This document shows positions 26,491-34,795 of a stretch of DNA of 64,000 nt, one piece after another. The stretch is from Amycolatopsis sp. FDAARGOS 1241. Lineage in GTDB: Bacteria > Actinomycetota > Actinomycetes > Mycobacteriales > Pseudonocardiaceae. The stretch covers positions 2,790,001 to 2,854,000 of the forward strand of contig NZ_CP069526.1 in the NCBI RefSeq assembly GCF_016889705.1, read 5' to 3'. The position numbers and the translations under genes are program-made. How positions within the stretch are numbered: position 1 is the stretch's first letter; every line of letters starts with the position of its first letter. A model generated the notes under the pieces. That model was not told the DNA's origin, made no database searches, and was given only the letters and a program-made list of their open reading frames with translations.

Positions 26491-27914
26491 GGCTGCGCGT
26501 CCGGGACGACAGGCAGCCAGAACTCGACGGTCGTCCCCTCGCCGGGAGTGCTCCGCAGGGAGAACCAGCCGTGGGCCGACTCGGCGCGCTCGCGCATCTC
26601 GATGAGCCCGAAGTGGTCGCGGCCGGGGTCGGCGCCGGTGACGACGGTGCCGACCCCGTCGTCGGTGACGCGGAACAGCGTACCTCTGTCTACTGTGGAC
26701 ATGGAAACCTCCACTCGCGACGCGCGGGCGTGCTTGTGCACGTTGGTGAGTGCTTCCTGGCAGATCCGGTAGGCCGTCACCGCCGCCTCGGGCGTGGGCT
26801 CGGCCGTGAGCCCGTCCTCGAGCGCGTACTCGAGGCCCCACGGGGCCACGACCTCCTCCAAGTGTGCGGCCAGCGCCAGGGCGAGGCCGTGCCGTTCCAG
26901 GTCCGGCGGCCGCAGCCGGGAGACGAGCGCGCGCAGCCGGACGACGGCGGCGCGCACCGATTCGTCGAGCACCTCGACGCTTTCGCGCTGCTCCTCGGGC
27001 AGCCGTTCGGCCAGCAGCTGCAACCGCATCCCGACGGCGACCATCGCCTGGATCGAGTCGTCGTGCACGTCCCACGCGATGCGGCGGCGCTCCACCTCCT
27101 GCGCGTCCACGAGGTGGCTCACGAGGCGGCGACGCTGCGTCAGCGCCTGCGCAGTGGTGCGGCGTTCGGTCATGTCGCGGGTGACCTTGCCGAAGCCCCG
27201 GTGGTTGCCGTTGTCGTCGAACAGCGCGGTGATCACGACGTTGGCCCAGAACCGCGATCCGTCCTTGCGCAGCCGCCAGCCCTCGTCCTCCAAGCGGCCT
27301 TCGGCCAGGGCGACTTCGAGCTCCCAGGCGGGCTTGCCGGCGGCGATGTCTTCGGCGGGGTAGAAGACGGAGAAGTGGCTGCCGATGATCTCCTCGGCTC
27401 GGTAGCCCTTGATCCGCTCGGCGCCGGCGTTCCAGCTGACGATGTGGCCGCCGGTGTCGAGCATGAAGATGCCGTAGTCCACGACGTCCTGCACCAGCAG
27501 GCGGAACCGTTCCTCGCTCTCCCGCAACGCTTGTTCCGCTGCGCGGCGCCCCGTCATGTCGCGGGTGACCTTGCCGAAGCCCCGGTGGTTGCCGTTGTCG
27601 TCGAACAGCGCGGTGATCACGACGTTGGCCCAGAACCGCGATCCGTCCTTGCGCAGCCGCCAGCCCTCGTCCTCCAAGCGGCCTTCGGCCAGGGCGACTT
27701 CGAGCTCCCAGGCGGGCTTGCCGGCGGCGATGTCTTCGGCGGGGTAGAAGACGGAGAAGTGGCTGCCGATGATCTCCTCGGCTCGGTAGCCCTTGATCCG
27801 CTCGGCGCCGGCGTTCCAGCTGACGATGTGGCCGCCGGTGTCGAGCATGAAGATCGCGTAGTCCACGACACCTCTGACCAGCAGGCCGAGGTCGTCCGCC
27901 GAGGGTTCGTCCAT
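26487..27914 (-). CDS. NarL-type histidine kinase with two identical PAS domains
   Basis: 475 residues. PAS 1 (about 8-115) and PAS 2 (about 136-243) both contain FMLDTGGHIVSWNAGAERIK and WANVVITALFDDNGNHRGFG. A HisKA_3 dimerisation region carries the phospho-acceptor His in RRRIAWDVHDDSIQAM, and the HATPase end has EALTNVHKHARAS and DHFGLIEMRERAES. No transmembrane segment, so it is a cytoplasmic sensor; PAS cofactor residues were not identified. ATG 27914 is used; a GTG at 27986 overlapping the upstream gene also has a good GAAGG and is possible. It is coupled to the receiver gene downstream. Confidence 0.9.
   Translation of the reverse strand: MDEPSADDLGLLVRGVVDYAIFMLDTGGHIVSWNAGAERIKGYRAEEIIGSHFSVFYPAEDIAAGKPAWELEVALAEGRLEDEGWRLRKDGSRFWANVVITALFDDNGNHRGFGKVTRDMTGRRAAEQALRESEERFRLLVQDVVDYGIFMLDTGGHIVSWNAGAERIKGYRAEEIIGSHFSVFYPAEDIAAGKPAWELEVALAEGRLEDEGWRLRKDGSRFWANVVITALFDDNGNHRGFGKVTRDMTERRTTAQALTQRRRLVSHLVDAQEVERRRIAWDVHDDSIQAMVAVGMRLQLLAERLPEEQRESVEVLDESVRAAVVRLRALVSRLRPPDLERHGLALALAAHLEEVVAPWGLEYALEDGLTAEPTPEAAVTAYRICQEALTNVHKHARASRVEVSMSTVDRGTLFRVTDDGVGTVVTGADPGRDHFGLIEMRERAESAHGWFSLRSTPGEGTTVEFWLPVVPDAQP
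27171..27470. repeat. 300-bp direct repeat, copy 1 (PAS domain 2 of the kinase)
   Basis: Starts CATGTCGCGGGTGACC and ends GTCGAGCATGAAGAT. By eye every base matches copy 2 at 27555-27854, offset exactly 384 bp; similarity continues weakly on both sides. Confidence 0.9.
27555..27854. repeat. 300-bp direct repeat, copy 2 (PAS domain 1 of the kinase)
   Basis: Identical to 27171-27470 as far as can be checked by reading. The 84 bp between the copies encodes a linker helix with different sequence. Confidence 0.9.
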
Positions 27915-27957
27915 GACCCAACTCTGCCCCAGCCACGACGGCCGGGCAGCTCCCGGC

Positions 27958-28347
27958 TCACTGTCCGGCGGTACCGGCCAGGTCACACCACACGACCTTC
28001 CCGCCGGCCGTGGGCGTGACGCCCCACGCGAGCGAGAGGAGTTCCACCAGCCGCAGGCCCCACCCGCCGTCCGCGCCGGAGCTGCGCTTCGCGGGCACCG
28101 CCGGGCTCTCGTCGGCGACCTCGATCCGCACGACGGAACCGGCGTGGCTCAGCCGCACCGACGCGGTGCCCGTGCCGTGCAGCACCGCATTGGTGGCGAG
28201 TTCGCTCACGACCAGCACGGCGTCGTCGGCCAGGGTCGGCAAGCCCCACCGGGCGAGGGTCGCCCGGGTGAAGTCGCGCGCCGCCGCGAGCCCGGCCACC
28301 GTTTCGGGCAGCGGGCACTCGGCCGACGTGAGCGCAGAGACCTCCAC
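27958..28347 (-). CDS. serine-kinase-like ATPase domain protein (RsbW/HATPase_c_2)
   Basis: 129 residues, one GHKL ATPase domain as in anti-sigma factor kinases and Streptomyces ATP-binding regulators. N-box VVSELATNAVLHGTG, G1 VADESPAVPAK and G2 GGWGLRLVELLS are present. GTG 28345-28347 follows GGGTGG. It is first in an operon with the PAS kinase and the lone receiver, and just downstream of the NarL-type regulator gene, so a partner-switch link to the two-component pair is likely. No sigma factor or antagonist gene is next to it. Confidence 0.85.
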   Translation of the reverse strand: MEVSALTSAECPLPETVAGLAAARDFTRATLARWGLPTLADDAVLVVSELATNAVLHGTGTASVRLSHAGSVVRIEVADESPAVPAKRSSGADGGWGLRLVELLSLAWGVTPTAGGKVVWCDLAGTAGQ

Positions 28348-28417
28348 GCGTCCACCCTGGACGAAACGGGCTGGGCGCGGCAGACGCAGATCACTTCGCC
28401 GCACTGACGCAGGTGCA

Positions 28418-29065
28418 TCAATCCAGCAGTCCGTCGCGCCGCGCGAACGCCACTGCTTCGAGCTTCGACCGCGCGCCGAGCTTCTCGAGCACGCGCTGCA
28501 CGTGGTTGCGCGTGGTGTTGCGGGTGACGCCGAGGCGGTCGCCGATCTCCTCCGTGCTCGCCCCTTCGGCCAGCAGCTGCAGGGTTTCCTGTTCGCGCGC
28601 GGTCAGCGTCGCGCCGCCGCGGGTGCGGCCGGAGAGCCGTTCGAGCACTCCGGGCAGCAGGCCCGCGTCGAACACCACCTCACCCGCCGCGACACGCTGC
28701 ACGGCCGACTCAAGCACGTTCAGCGGCGCGGACTTCAGCAGGAGGCCCCGGCCACCGGCTTCCGCCACCCGGGCGGCGACGGCGGGCGTGGCGTCCCCGG
28801 TCAGCACGAGCACGCGGGAGCCCAGCGCGGCGAGCTCGCCGATCGCGGCCACGCCGTCGCCGTCGGGCAGCCGCCGGTCGAGCACCACGACGTCGGGCCT
28901 CAGCCGTGCCGCGTCGGTGGTCGCGGACTCCCGTGAACGGGAGCGGCCGACGACCGTGAGCCCGGGGGAGCGCTCCAGCGCCAGCTCCAGGGCCTGGGCC
29001 ACCATGTCGTGATCCTCGACGAGGAGCACCCGCACCGGGGCGGTGGACGGGGGCTCGACAGGCAT
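28418..29065 (-). CDS. NarL/FixJ-type response regulator
   Basis: 215 residues. Receiver domain with LLVEDHDM, phospho-acceptor Asp in DVVVLDRRLPDGDG and Lys in LLLKSAPL; LuxR-type HTH at the C-terminus (LTAREQETLQLLAEGAS, then EEIGDRLGVTRNTTRNHVQR). Compared with classic NarL proteins the recognition helix has TRNTTRNHV instead of T.KTV..H. It lies 70 bp upstream of the ATPase gene on the same strand; the kinase at 26487 could phosphorylate both this and the lone receiver. Confidence 0.92.
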   Translation of the reverse strand: MPVEPPSTAPVRVLLVEDHDMVAQALELALERSPGLTVVGRSRSRESATTDAARLRPDVVVLDRRLPDGDGVAAIGELAALGSRVLVLTGDATPAVAARVAEAGGRGLLLKSAPLNVLESAVQRVAAGEVVFDAGLLPGVLERLSGRTRGGATLTAREQETLQLLAEGASTEEIGDRLGVTRNTTRNHVQRVLEKLGARSKLEAVAFARRDGLLD

Positions 29066-29140
29066 GGCACTGCCCTTCTGGGGACGGGGAGCTGACCACT
29101 CATCGTAACCGCAGGTCCGCCGGGCCACCGGCCGGGCGGA

Positions 29141-30214
29141 TCACCCCGGCACGGCGAACTCGTCGACGACGTCCGCGGCGTCCTCCCGCACGGCGAACCG
29201 GCGGCGTTGCCGGTCGGCACCACCGCCGTCGCGGGCCAGGCGGGCGAGGCCTTCGCGGACGAAGGCGGTGTCGCCGGCGGCGTCCAGCGCGGGCGCGCAG
29301 AACTCCGCCAGCCGCGTCAGGACTTCGAGGGCAGGCCGCAATTCGCCGGTGGCCGGGTCGGGGCAGCAGCCGGTGACGCCCTCGCGCGCGGCGCGCCAGA
29401 GCTGCCCGCGCAGCACCTCGTTGGACAGGTTCGGCGGCTCGCCGCAGCCGAGCACCGTGGCCACCAGCCCGCGGCAGAGCACGGCCAGCAGCGCCGCTTC
29501 CTCCGGGGTGGCGGCGACGTCCGCGACGCGGAACTCCACGGTCGGCTGGTTCTCCGACAGGCGGACGTCCCAGTAGATCATCCCGCGGTCGAGGATCGCG
29601 CCCGCGCGCAGCCACGCCTCGACGATTCCCTCGTACTCGGCGTGGGAGGCGAACCGCGGCGGTGGCCCGGCCGAGGGCCACTGCGACCACTGGCGGTGGC
29701 GCCAGCTGCAGTACCCGGTGTCGAGCCCGCCGGCGATCGCGGAATTGGCCGTCACCGTCAACAGGGCCGGCAGCCACGGCCGGACGTGCCCGATCACGCG
29801 CGTGCCGGTCTCCGGGTCCGGCACACCGACGTGTATGTGGCAGCCGCAGGTGAGCGTGGTGCGCGCGGTGGCACCGAAGTGCGCCGCCATCAGCCGGTAC
29901 CGCGGCTTCGGGGTGATCGCGGGCCGCTCGCGGGCGGCGACGGGCGGGGTGGCGCAGGGCAGGATCCGCAACCCGCGCCGGGCGGCGGCGCGGGCGAGCG
30001 CGGCGCGCATCGACTGCAGCTGCTCCACGGCTTCGGTGCGGGTCCGGCACACCTCGGTGGCGGATTCCGCTTGCGCGCGGGTGAGCTCGTGCTGGAGGTC
30101 GCCGTCCGTGTCGTCCGCGGAGTCCAGCACGGCGTCCGCCGCGTGCGAAGGCCGGCCCCGCTCGTCGACGACGAGGAACTCCTCCTCGATCCCGAAGGTC
30201 AGCACTTCCGTCAC
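29141..30214 (-). CDS. glutamate-cysteine ligase family protein (YbdK/EgtA-like carboxylate-amine ligase)
   Basis: 357 residues. The opening LTFGIEEEFLVVDERGRP and CGCHIHVGVPDPETG are signatures of the GCS2 family, which joins glutamate to an amine (cysteine in EgtA/GshA; other amines in relatives). AGGAGG lies 4 bp before the GTG at 30212-30214. In actinobacteria a gamma-Glu-Cys-forming member feeds ergothioneine synthesis, but no egtB-E genes are present here. The GTG overlaps the stop of the upstream amidohydrolase-like gene. Confidence 0.87.
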   Translation of the reverse strand: MTEVLTFGIEEEFLVVDERGRPSHAADAVLDSADDTDGDLQHELTRAQAESATEVCRTRTEAVEQLQSMRAALARAAARRGLRILPCATPPVAARERPAITPKPRYRLMAAHFGATARTTLTCGCHIHVGVPDPETGTRVIGHVRPWLPALLTVTANSAIAGGLDTGYCSWRHRQWSQWPSAGPPPRFASHAEYEGIVEAWLRAGAILDRGMIYWDVRLSENQPTVEFRVADVAATPEEAALLAVLCRGLVATVLGCGEPPNLSNEVLRGQLWRAAREGVTGCCPDPATGELRPALEVLTRLAEFCAPALDAAGDTAFVREGLARLARDGGGADRQRRRFAVREDAADVVDEFAVPG

Positions 30215-31356
30215 GAGCCCTCCTGACCGCTGCGTTCGGCGCGGGCCCGGTCGGCGAAGCAGTCCCAGGCCTGCCGTACCAGCGCGGGGTGGGCGAGCAG
30301 GTCGACGGCCGTGCGGCCCAGCGCGGCGGCCGCCGCGTGCAGCACGGCCCGGGCGCGGGGTGAGGCCGTCGCCGCGGCGAACCCGCGCGAGTTCCCGGCG
30401 TGGGCGGGGTCGGCGATCGCGACGAGCGGGTGGATGGCGGGCACCTTGAGGCTCACGTCGCCGATGCCGGACAAGCCGCGCGCGGTGCCGAGGTCGGGCG
30501 GGGTCGTGAGGATGCCGCGGGCGGCCAGGTGTGCCGCGAAGCGGTTCGACAGCACGGGGTTGTCGCGGAAGTGCGAGCTGCCGGGGCCGAGGTGCTCGAT
30601 GTCGGCCTTGGTGCCGGTGGCGATCGCGGCGCCCTCGGCGCAGGCGGTCACGTCGGCGAGGAGTTTCGCCAGCGCCGCGGTCGTGGGGGCGGACAGGCCG
30701 AACCGCGCTTGCGCGAGGGCGGGCACCGACTCGGTGGACTCGCCGCCGCGCGTGATGATCCCCTGCGCGCGCGAGCCGGCCGGCAGCCGCGCCTGCAGGG
30801 CCGCGACCGCGGTGAAGACCTGCACGAGCCCGGCCACCGCGTCGGCCGGTGGGTGCTCGGCGCGGCCGTGCACGGTGATCCGCACCTCGGCCCGGGCGGC
30901 GAGCGGAGCCCACGACCACGAGTGGGCACCGGGACGGAAGAGCAGCGCAGCGTCGACGTCGTCGAACACGCCGGCCGCGGTGAGCGCGGGAATCCCGTCG
31001 CGGGGACAGCCGGCGACGAGGATCGAACCGGGTTCGCCGTCGGTGACGCGGCGGGTCGCCAGCGCCGCGCCGAGCCCGGCGGCCGCGGTCAACCCGGCCC
31101 CGGGCCGTCCGTCGTACTCCAGCAGCAGCGCCACCCCAGGGCGGCCCTCGCCGTGGCGGGCGGTGATCGCGCCCGCGAGCCCGGCGACCCGGTTCGCGAC
31201 CGCGAAACCGGCCTCTTCGAGCGGCTCGGTCAGCAGGTGGGCGGCCGATTCCTCGTCCCGCCCGGCGCACACGTCACCGGCGAGCGACCACAGCCGGTCG
31301 TCCAGCTGCTCGATCTCACGGTCGACCCGCTCGTGCCGGGTTTCGTCGGCCTCCAT
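30211..31356 (-). CDS. M20-family amidohydrolase-like protein that lacks the metal-site residues
   Basis: 381 residues with overall M20D/PepV-like order: catalytic-domain strands, dimerisation domain (VRITVHGRAEHPPADAVAGL), C-terminal DVSLKVPAIHPLVAIADPAH. Expected active-site motifs are changed. Where M20D proteins have EYDALPG.GHACGHN this one has LEYDGRPGAGLTAAAG; the catalytic PAEEGG is CPRDGI; MFHPG is LFRPG; and SSD.G is SGIG. The two-metal centre therefore looks lost, implying a pseudoenzyme or a binding role. Its stop is overlapped by the glutamate-cysteine ligase start, so the two are obligately co-expressed. Confidence 0.82.
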   Translation of the reverse strand: MEADETRHERVDREIEQLDDRLWSLAGDVCAGRDEESAAHLLTEPLEEAGFAVANRVAGLAGAITARHGEGRPGVALLLEYDGRPGAGLTAAAGLGAALATRRVTDGEPGSILVAGCPRDGIPALTAAGVFDDVDAALLFRPGAHSWSWAPLAARAEVRITVHGRAEHPPADAVAGLVQVFTAVAALQARLPAGSRAQGIITRGGESTESVPALAQARFGLSAPTTAALAKLLADVTACAEGAAIATGTKADIEHLGPGSSHFRDNPVLSNRFAAHLAARGILTTPPDLGTARGLSGIGDVSLKVPAIHPLVAIADPAHAGNSRGFAAATASPRARAVLHAAAAALGRTAVDLLAHPALVRQAWDCFADRARAERSGQEGS

Positions 31357-31479
31357 GCGCCACACATACCCAACCGGCGGTCATTCGATCCACGCTGGAG
31401 TGGGTAATTCGGCCGTGTGCGCGCCGCGTCCGGTGGGGAATCGTCGAAATCCACAGCAGACGAGTCGGACGGAGCAGGC

Positions 31480-32397
31480 ATGACAGCGGGAAGCTACCGG
31501 GTACCGCCGGCCGAGGTGTCGTCGATCGTGCAGAACGTGGAGGGCCTTTCGGCGTCGGCGTTGTCCGCCACGCGCGACCCGGAGTCGCTGGTGATCGACG
31601 CGCTCTCGTTCGCCGGGATCGGCGGCGTCGCCGCCGCGGCCAACTCGACGCTGCCGTCGCAGCTGGTGTCCTCGCTCGGCAAGTTCGTGAACCTGATCGG
31701 CGAGGTCAGCGGCAAGGTCCAGTCCGCCGTGCGGGGCTACACCGACGCCGACACCGCGGTGGCACAGGGCCTGGGCGGTGACACGCAGGCGTCGGGTGGC
31801 GGCGCCGCGGCACCGGCCGCCGCCCCGCGGCAACTGGACAACCGCGTCGTCGACTCGATCATGCGCTCCGAGGGTGCGACCGGCGAGCAGGGCGGAGTGC
31901 CGAGGCGTACGGCTTCCGCCGGAACATGCACAACGGCTACGACCAGATCATCGCGGCGCGGAACCAGTACGGCATCGGCAGCCCCCAGGAGCACGCCGTC
32001 GTCGCGAACCTGATGACCGAGCACGCGCGCACCGCCGGCGCCTTCGACTTCACCGATCCGGGCACGCAGGCCGCCATCATGTCCCGGCGCCCACATGCGC
32101 GGCGCGGGCGGCGTCCGCGCGATCCTCAACCACATGGGCGGCGCCGACGTCGTGCGCAGCGCCGCCGCCCTCGACCCGGCCGCCGTACGGCACATCCAGG
32201 GGTTCACGCCCGAGCAGTTCCAGCAGGACTTCCGCGACGCCCGCCTCGACTACGACCGCCAGGTCTACGGCAGCACCACCACGCAGGGCGGGCACACCCA
32301 GAACTGGTGGGACCGCTACGGCAACGGCCCCACCCAGCGCTACGACCGGGAGCAGCAGGAGTTCCTGAACCTGTCCCGGCAGCCGGGCGCGCAGTAG
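31480..32397 (+). pseudogene. probable secreted/ESX-type protein with C-terminal lysozyme-like region, two frameshifts
   Basis: From ATG 31480 (GGAGCAGG just upstream) the first ~130 codons form a helical WXG100-like region (VPPAEVSSIVQNVEGL, SSLGKFVNLIGEVSGKVQSA) and an Ala/Gly/Pro linker. RVVDSIMRSEGATGEQGGVP opens a second domain whose continuation EAYGFRRNMHNGYDQIIAAR is one base out of frame at ~31898; a second slip near 32085 restores MRGAGGVRAILNHMGG and the true end NLSRQPGAQ. The 'IMRSEG' start loosely recalls GH108/lysozyme-like muramidases. With the two indels corrected the protein would be ~305 residues. Confidence 0.6.
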
Positions 32398-32398
32398 C

Positions 32399-32652
32399 TC
32401 ACTCCGCCGGCGGCTCCCGCCGCAACGCGGTGATCCGCCGCATAGCACGCCGGCCCAGACCTGTCCGGGCAGCGTGCCGCCGGGGTGGTAGGCCGCGCAC
32501 ACGTCCACGGTGATCGCGAACGCGGGCGGCACCGGCAGGCCGAGCGAGCGCATCCGGTTGAGGCTGCGGGCTTTCCCGCCCACGAGGTCACGGCCCAGCG
32601 GGCGCGTGCCGTCCAGTGGGAGCACCGTCTCGGCGGGCGCTGTGGTGGTCAC
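32399..32652 (-). pseudogene. N-terminal fragment of a pyruvate phosphate dikinase/PEP synthase-like gene
   Basis: From GTG 32650-32652 (GAAAGGA upstream) the frame encodes TRPLGRDLVGGKARSLNRM and LGLPVPPAFAITVDVCAAYH, the unmistakable start of the PEP/pyruvate-binding (ATP-grasp) domain. Homology stops after VWAGVL, about residue 68 of an expected 500-900. Then, in another frame, comes MRRITALRREPPAE and a stop at 32399, which may be the original C-terminus left after an internal deletion. The start overlaps the SDR stop (GTGA), so the two were one operon. Confidence 0.75.
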
Positions 32653-33230
32653 CCGGTGGTCCTTTCCGCGCTGGGCAGGTGCGCGCGAGCGGCGGTGAGA
32701 CCGCCTTCGACCGGCAGGTCGACGCCGTTGACCCACGAGGCCGCCGGGTTGAGGAACCGTACCTCCGCGGCGACCTCGCCGGGTTCGGCGTGCCGTCCGG
32801 CCAGCGCGCCCGCTCGGTCGATCGAGTCGGCGCCCATCGACGCGCGGAAGTCGGCCAGGGTCGGCGTGCGCACGGGCCCGGGGCTCACGCTCACCGCGCG
32901 CTCCACGCGATGAGCGCGGCCTTCGACGGGTCGTAGGCCGCGCGTCCGACAGCGGGAATTCGGCGAGCCACGCGGCGAGCTCATCGTGGCTGTCCACAGT
33001 GCACAGATGGTCGAGCGCTTCGGCCGGCAAGGTGTTGTGGTGCGCGGCGATCGACGCCACCGTCACGACCGCACCGCCTTCGGCCAGCCGCGGCAGCAGC
33101 GCCTCGGTGAGCAGCCGGGTGCCGACGACGTTCACGGCGAGCACCGTGGTCGCGGGCGCGGTCTCGGGCACGCCGGCGACGTTCGCGATGCCGGCCAGCG
33201 GCTCGGTCACCGTCTCGGCGGCTTCCGCGC
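32649..33230 (-). pseudogene. 5'-truncated and frameshifted short-chain dehydrogenase (3-alpha-HSDH/coniferyl-alcohol dehydrogenase type)
   Basis: Reading down from 33230: AETVTEPLAGIANVAGVPET (usual NNAG region), VNVVGTRLLTEALLPRLAEG, VTVASIAAHH, then AYDPSKAALIAW (catalytic Tyr and Lys) in a second frame and ERAVSVSPGPVRTPTL with PAASWVNGVDLPVEGGLTA in a third. Frame changes lie near 32940 and 32905. The N-terminal TGxxxGIG cofactor motif is absent: coding homology stops at about 33230, where a gluconolactonase fragment begins on the opposite strand. Confidence 0.75.
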
Positions 33231-33653
33231 CGAGTGAGATCGGCGCGGACCAGGTGTACCGCATCGACCCCTCGGGCGAGGTCGCGATGGTGGCCGACGA
33301 CTTCGAGCGGCCCGATGGGCCGGCCTTCAGCCGCAACGGCGAGCGGCTGTACGTCGTGGACACGAAACGCGGGCACCTGCGCGCGTTCGGCGCACGCCGC
33401 GCGGCACGCTCACCGGGGGCGAGGAGATCGCGCGCTGCCGCGAGGGCAACTTCGACGGCATCCGCCTCGACGACCAGGGCCGCATCTGGGCGGCGGCGTC
33501 GACTGCTTCGCGCCCGATGGCACGCTCCTGGGCGGGCTCAAGATCCCCGAGCCGGTCGCGAACCCAGTGTTCGGCGGGCTCAAGCGCAACATTCTCCACG
33601 TCTGCGCCACGACGTCGCTCTACTCGATCATGCTGAACGTGACGGGCGCCTGA
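33231..33653 (+). pseudogene. C-terminal fragment of an SMP-30/gluconolactonase-like gene, frameshifted
   Basis: Homology starts abruptly with SEIGADQVYRIDPSGEVAM and FSRNGERLYVVDTKRGHLRA, shifts near 33398 to GTLTGGEEIARCREGNFDGI and RLDDQGRIWAAA, and near 33490 to DGTLLGGLKIPEPVANPVFG and the C-terminus SLYSIMLNVTGA. The first half of this six-bladed propeller (about 150 residues) is missing. The broken end abuts the broken 5' end of the SDR, which faces away. Confidence 0.75.
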
Positions 33654-34119
33654 GCCCCCGCTCCATCTTCAGCGCGAGCCGCGCGTAGCGGACCGTGCCC
33701 GCGTCGAGGAAACCCTTCCGCCGGTAGAGCGCGATGGCCGCGGTGTTGTCCTCGAACACCTGCAGCCGCACGGACCTCGCATCGTGGCGTGAAGCCCATC
33801 CCAGCACGGCCTCGATCAGCGCGTCGCCGACGCCGTGGCCGCGGGCGAACGACGCCACGTACATCGAGTGAAGGTCCACCACACCGTGCTGGTCGGGGAG
33901 GGTGCCGCTGGCCATGCCGGCATCGCGGCCGTCGACCGAAGCCAGCACGTTGAACGGCCAGTCGGTGAGCCGCTGCCGCCAGCGCAGCTCGGTGTCACCC
34001 TCGCCCTGCCACTCGGCCAGGCGCGCGCCGAACGCATGCGGAGATTCCTCCAGCGCGACGAGCCGCAGCGCCCGCCAGTCGCGCCAGTCGTCCGCTGTCA
34101 GCTCCCGGATCTCCGCCAT
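33628..34119 (-). CDS. GNAT-family N-acetyltransferase
   Basis: 163 residues. Acetyl-CoA pyrophosphate loop FARGHGVGDALIEAV (Q/RxxGxG/A) and late motif B region VRLQVFEDNTAAIALYRRKG. Resembles small-molecule and protein N-acetyltransferases of the RimI/Eis-unrelated general group; the substrate is unknown. ATG 34117-34119 is used. The 3' end overlaps the gluconolactonase remnant by 26 bp, suggesting that the remnant's boundary was set by rearrangement. Confidence 0.87.
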   Translation of the reverse strand: MAEIRELTADDWRDWRALRLVALEESPHAFGARLAEWQGEGDTELRWRQRLTDWPFNVLASVDGRDAGMASGTLPDQHGVVDLHSMYVASFARGHGVGDALIEAVLGWASRHDARSVRLQVFEDNTAAIALYRRKGFLDAGTVRYARLALKMERGLRRPSRSA

Positions 34120-34193
34120 GACCCCACGATCGCCACGGACGGTCCCGCCGCGCAAGGTGATTTCCGGGTAGCGGTCTATACCGCCGGCCGGCG

Positions 34194-34634
34194 TCAAGCC
34201 GGCCCGGTCGCACTTCCGAGCGTGATGAACGTCTTCGTGCCCACCACCCCGCCGGAGACCCGGATGGCGTCGATGACCTCACGAAGGTGCGTGACGTCCC
34301 GGGCACGGATGTGGCAGAGCGCGTCGGGGTCGCCGGCGACGGGGTAGACGGCCTGGACCTCCGGCAGGTCGCGGGCGAGGCGCTCCATGTCGGGCGGGCG
34401 GGTGCGGCCGGTGTAGCGCAGCTCGGTGAACGCTTCGATGTTCCAGCCCAGTTTGGTGTAATCGATCTTCGCGGTGAAGCCCGTGATCACGCCCGTCGCC
34501 TGGAGCCGGTCGACGCGGCGTTTGACCGCGGGCAGCGACAACCCGACCTCCGCGGCCATGTCGGCGTAGGAGCGTCTACCGTCCTGGCGCAGGAACTCAA
34601 CGAGCCGCAGGTCTATCTCGTCGACTCCGGCCAT
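34194..34634 (-). CDS. Lrp/AsnC-family transcriptional regulator
   Basis: 146 residues: N-terminal winged HTH (RSYADMAAEVGLSLPAVKRR) and C-terminal RAM ligand-binding/oligomerisation domain. GGAGG 4 bp before the ATG at 34632-34634. It is divergent from the indolepyruvate oxidoreductase gene with 161 bp between, the classic layout for an amino-acid-sensing regulator controlling its neighbour, so aromatic amino acids are the likely effectors. Confidence 0.9.
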   Translation of the reverse strand: MAGVDEIDLRLVEFLRQDGRRSYADMAAEVGLSLPAVKRRVDRLQATGVITGFTAKIDYTKLGWNIEAFTELRYTGRTRPPDMERLARDLPEVQAVYPVAGDPDALCHIRARDVTHLREVIDAIRVSGGVVGTKTFITLGSATGPA

Positions 34635-34795
34635 GTCGCCTCCGCGCAAGAAATTGAGGTCGTGTGTACTACCACGTTACATAGTTGCGTCGTCGCGGCC
34701 ACACCGCGCACGGATCTTGTGCCGTGAGAGGCTCACGGTTTCTCCTGTGTCTCACCCACGCGTCCCACGCCACCCGCTCGCCGAGAGGAGCATCG

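Noticed and set aside
26571..28019. Plus-strand open frame antisense to the PAS kinase, itself internally repetitive
   Set aside because: Its repetition is only the reflection of the 300-bp DNA repeat; no protein motif, and the kinase strand is unambiguous.
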